From assembly GCF_001522545.3 (NCBI RefSeq), contig NC_031770.1:7963321-8027320 (forward strand): a stretch of 64,000 bases of DNA, read 5' to 3'. A program made the translations under genes and the position numbers. This DNA is from Parus major (Eukaryota > Chordata > Aves > Passeriformes > Paridae). This document shows positions 61,201 through 64,000 of this stretch, piece after piece. A model generated the notes under the pieces. That model searched no databases, was not told the origin of the DNA, and was given only the letters and a program-made list of their open reading frames with translations. Each line of letters starts with the position of its first letter. The first letter of the stretch is position 1.

Positions 61201-63693
61201 ACTAATTGAGATCACCCAAAATGTTACCATGAGCTGAAGTCAGTGTCCATTAAAAATCCCATTTATATTCCCTGTGAAAACACATGGCCTTCAAAAGTGT
61301 TTGATTTCATTGGACCTTCTCATCTGTTTGTCATTTAAAGTTCAGGCCATTTTCCATATTTTTATCAAATGCTGCCTCATATGGAAGTCTGGCAAATGAG
61401 TTTGCAAAGTAACTTATTTGAAGTTATAAATAATCTAATGCTTGCCTAAAGTTGACCTCTCTGTACAATAATATACAAATTAATGTCTGAAGCTGAGGGA
61501 CAGACAGTTCTCTAGAACTGCCTTGTTAGTTAAAGGCAGGGTTGCACTTGTACCCTTACAACACTTGTGGTTATTCCCACTGGTGCAGATCAGGCCATGA
61601 GGTAGGAAGGATTTGGAGGAGGAAGCAAGGCAGAACCTGTAACACTGGTTAAAAAAAGAGCACAGCAGCTCTTTTAGGCACAGGAATTGACTCTGCCATC
61701 ACTCCCAAATGCCCTCTTGTTTATCAATTTAAAAATCTCTGGTGAGTAGGCAAATTTGTTTTGCTGTCACATTTGTTCCTTCAATGTCTATTCAAATTAA
61801 AGTCTGGTCTCTCTTACATTTCCTGTTATGATGGGGAAGTGTTTGGGAACCTACTGGTTCATGGCTCATTGGAGGATGCACAGGGGGCCCATAGGGTGCC
61901 AGGGCCACCCCTGAGACTTCAAAATTTTTTTGGAGAGATTCAGCTGTCAAGGTGCTATTCATCCAGTGAATTAGCAGGCACAGACGAATTCTTGTATGCT
62001 TTTTCATTTCTTTGGGTGGAGAGAATGGATCAGCCTTAGCCATTCTGCATCTCTCTAACAAGGCAATCCCTGTCTGTTTTATGCTTCCCTGCCACTCATC
62101 TGTGACTCAGACTTTTGCAATGGGAGGTCCAGCAATTTGTAGCAGCAATTTTTGACTCTTTTTACCCTGCCTGAAAAATGAGGATGGTCCTACACAGCCC
62201 CTGCTGGTTTCCTTAGTATCTTATTCTGTAGAGTATTCTGTAGTGTATACTTAATTTTGGTGTTAGCAGTTAGCTTTATACTGCAGAAGTGCCTTTGAGC
62301 CTGGCTTGGGGTCAGACTCAAACCATCCCATCCACATAATTGATTCCTTAAGTAGGGCTGGTTTGTTGTTATTCCACTGGTAAACCTGACAGATGGGAGC
62401 CTAGGCTGACTCCTGTGCTTCTGGAGCAGCTCTGCTGAGCCAACTTGCCCAGTTAGTTAGAGCTACAAATTTGTTGAAGTTCCTTGGGTGCCCCATCATC
62501 CCATTCCTCTAGTCTGCCAAGGGACCACATTTCATCAGCAGCATGGGCAGGTGAGCTTGAAATTTGGGGTAGAATTTCAAAGTGCTTATCAGTGAGTTCT
62601 GGACATTAGCTATAAGGTAATTGGAGCTCTTTGGATGTCAGGTCACTCCCAGAACTGACCAGCTGAGATACACCAAAGATGTAACAAACAGGAGTGTTGG
62701 AGTGGAAAGATGCTGCTCAGTTTTCAACAGAGCTGCAAAATCTTGCTTCTGAAATCTTTCCATGTGAATTCTTATCAGTGTGACACTACACTTGGTTGAG
62801 CTTCTTTTGCTCTTAGGCACCTGTCTCATGCTGATTACGTTTTTAACATATTAGTTAAAGGACCTAAACATTTTTGGAGGTTATTGGCACCTGAAATTAA
62901 AGTGTATTGTTATCTCCTCTCTCAGAAAGAGAGGACTCTGCTAATGTGAAGCTCTTGAGCAGAGTTTTATTTTTCCTTTTCTTCTAATCAACTTCAGACA
63001 TAAAGTACTGTCAGTGAATGACCATATTTGCTAATTAAATTGAGACTTGAATGACCAGGGTAGCACTCCAGTTATCATTATGCTTCCACTTGATGGATTA
63101 TATTTCAAGTTATTCTAGAGACTTTCTTAATGGCAATCAAGTTAGTGGAACCTTGATCTTACCACTGTGTATCCTTTTGCTTAACTCAAGCAGGTGCCCA
63201 AATGGAGTCCAGCAAACCTTTCCTTATTGTCTTTTTGTTGTTTTTGTTTTGTGTTCACACAGCAAGCATTTAGAGGAGTGGGAGAAACTCCATATCACGT
63301 AAGGTAAAATGCCAGTATCCTGGTTCCCAAGAGCAGACACTAATATTTCATATGCTAAGAGAACCAGAGTCTATTCACATCAAGAAAAATGTCCTTTCCT
63401 GTTGTGAGAGCTCTTTTATCTTTTTTTAATACACCTTAAGACTGAGTAAGTTTTCTTACTCCTTGGGGAGCAGATCTGTGCATGTAATTCAGCATTTCAT
63501 GTTGTGCATGACAACAAAGATACTAAAAGATTAGTATCTTTTCTAAATTTGTATATGCAAAGCTACAGGTGGTCTCCAAACACAGTGTTGTAAAGATTTT
63601 TTGGGAAGATTTATATGAAGATTTTGCATAACCATGTTGAGGTTTAGGAGTTCTCCCTCTATTTATTTCTGTTAGAGAATTTTCTCCATACTT
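58270..63693. other. Intergenic DNA, no gene recognised
   Basis: AT-rich with short frames only. A solitary AATAAA near 60636 has no associated exon. One candidate regulatory block is listed separately. Confidence 0.65.
58880..59100. promoter_or_regulatory. Candidate conserved element with PBX/MEIS-like site
   Basis: Non-repetitive AT-rich block holding TGATTGACAA at 58956-58965, nine of ten bases of the PBX-MEIS/PREP composite TGATTGACAG, plus several ATTA cores. If this desert regulates MEIS1, such a site could be autoregulatory; this is inference only. Confidence 0.25.
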
Positions 63694-64000
63694 TGTTGGT
63701 AAGAGATAATAACGGTAGGGTACTTAGGAGAGATAAAAGAAGTTTCCCTGGGAAGGATGCGGCTTGCTACCCTCTTAGCTGGGAGATTTTTCATGGAGGG
63801 GCAGAGAGACTGTGAGAACTGGGCTGGGGAAAAGGGGTTGGGGCAGCTCCTGGATCTCTCGTGCTCTCTGGGCATTCTGAGGGGAAGGAGGCTGTGGTCG
63901 CTGTGGGGAGAATTCCCCACCACTGCAGGGTTCTGTTTTCTGCTGCCTTCTCCTAACATGAGTGGAGCTCTGCTCCTAAGAGCGGCCAATGCACTGCGAC
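63694..64000 (+). mobile_element. Probable CpG-decayed LTR, truncated by the window edge
   Basis: From TGTTGGTAAGAGATAATAAC onward the base composition jumps to GC-rich, with residual CpG and many TpG/CpA where CpG would be expected (for example GGATCTCTCGTGCTCTCTGG, AGCGGCCAATGCACTGCGAC at the very end). A TG start, sudden composition change and deaminated-CpG texture are typical of a methylated ERV LTR. The 3' end, duplication and family are outside view. The 105-codon minus-strand frame here is an artefact of GC-rich sequence. An alternative is a CpG-rich promoter or enhancer. Confidence 0.45.

Overview
The window reads as a vertebrate, almost certainly avian and probably passerine, chromosome segment. 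The diagnostic features are one protein-coding terminal exon with vertebrate splice and polyadenylation signals, a CR1 LINE 3' end with the bird-type ATTCTRTG terminus, ERV LTRs of the kind common in bird genomes, AT-rich non-coding DNA, short microsatellites and two scaffold gaps. There are no bacterial-style genes, operons, tRNAs, rRNAs or CRISPR arrays.

Layout. Positions 1-1105 are the 3' part of an intron. Positions 1106-1282 are the last coding exon of C1D (nuclear matrix / exosome cofactor of the Sas10/C1D family, + strand), followed by a short 3' UTR with AATAAA at 1533-1538. From about 1.56 kb to 64 kb I find no supportable gene. From memory of vertebrate synteny, the DNA beyond the 3' end of C1D is the gene-poor interval leading to ETAA1 and then MEIS1, which fits this emptiness. 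All other longer open reading frames look like chance ORFs, simple-repeat ORFs or ORFs inside LTRs.

The intergenic part has a repeat hub at 9.3-10.1 kb: a 62-bp x3 minisatellite, a GGTGAC motif cluster, a polypurine (AAGAG)n array broken by a gap, and an A/C-rich tract. Further along are a perfect (ATTTT)20 array at 17.1 kb, a 283-base gap at 18.1 kb, a GC-rich island at about 22 kb, a CR1 3' fragment at 44.0 kb, a 286-bp solo LTR at 46.7 kb, a self-complementary AT-rich duplication at 49.3 kb, a 1.33-kb solo LTR with a perfect 5-bp target-site duplication at 56.9-58.3 kb, and what looks like the start of another CpG-decayed LTR running off the right edge at 63.7 kb.

Several AT-rich blocks with homeodomain, POU-octamer or PBX/MEIS-like motifs are listed as candidate conserved enhancers; this is inference and needs alignment to other genomes. 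I found no convincing new biological system. The best leads are the two solo LTRs, the palindromic AT block, the perfect pentanucleotide array and the possible long-range regulatory elements.
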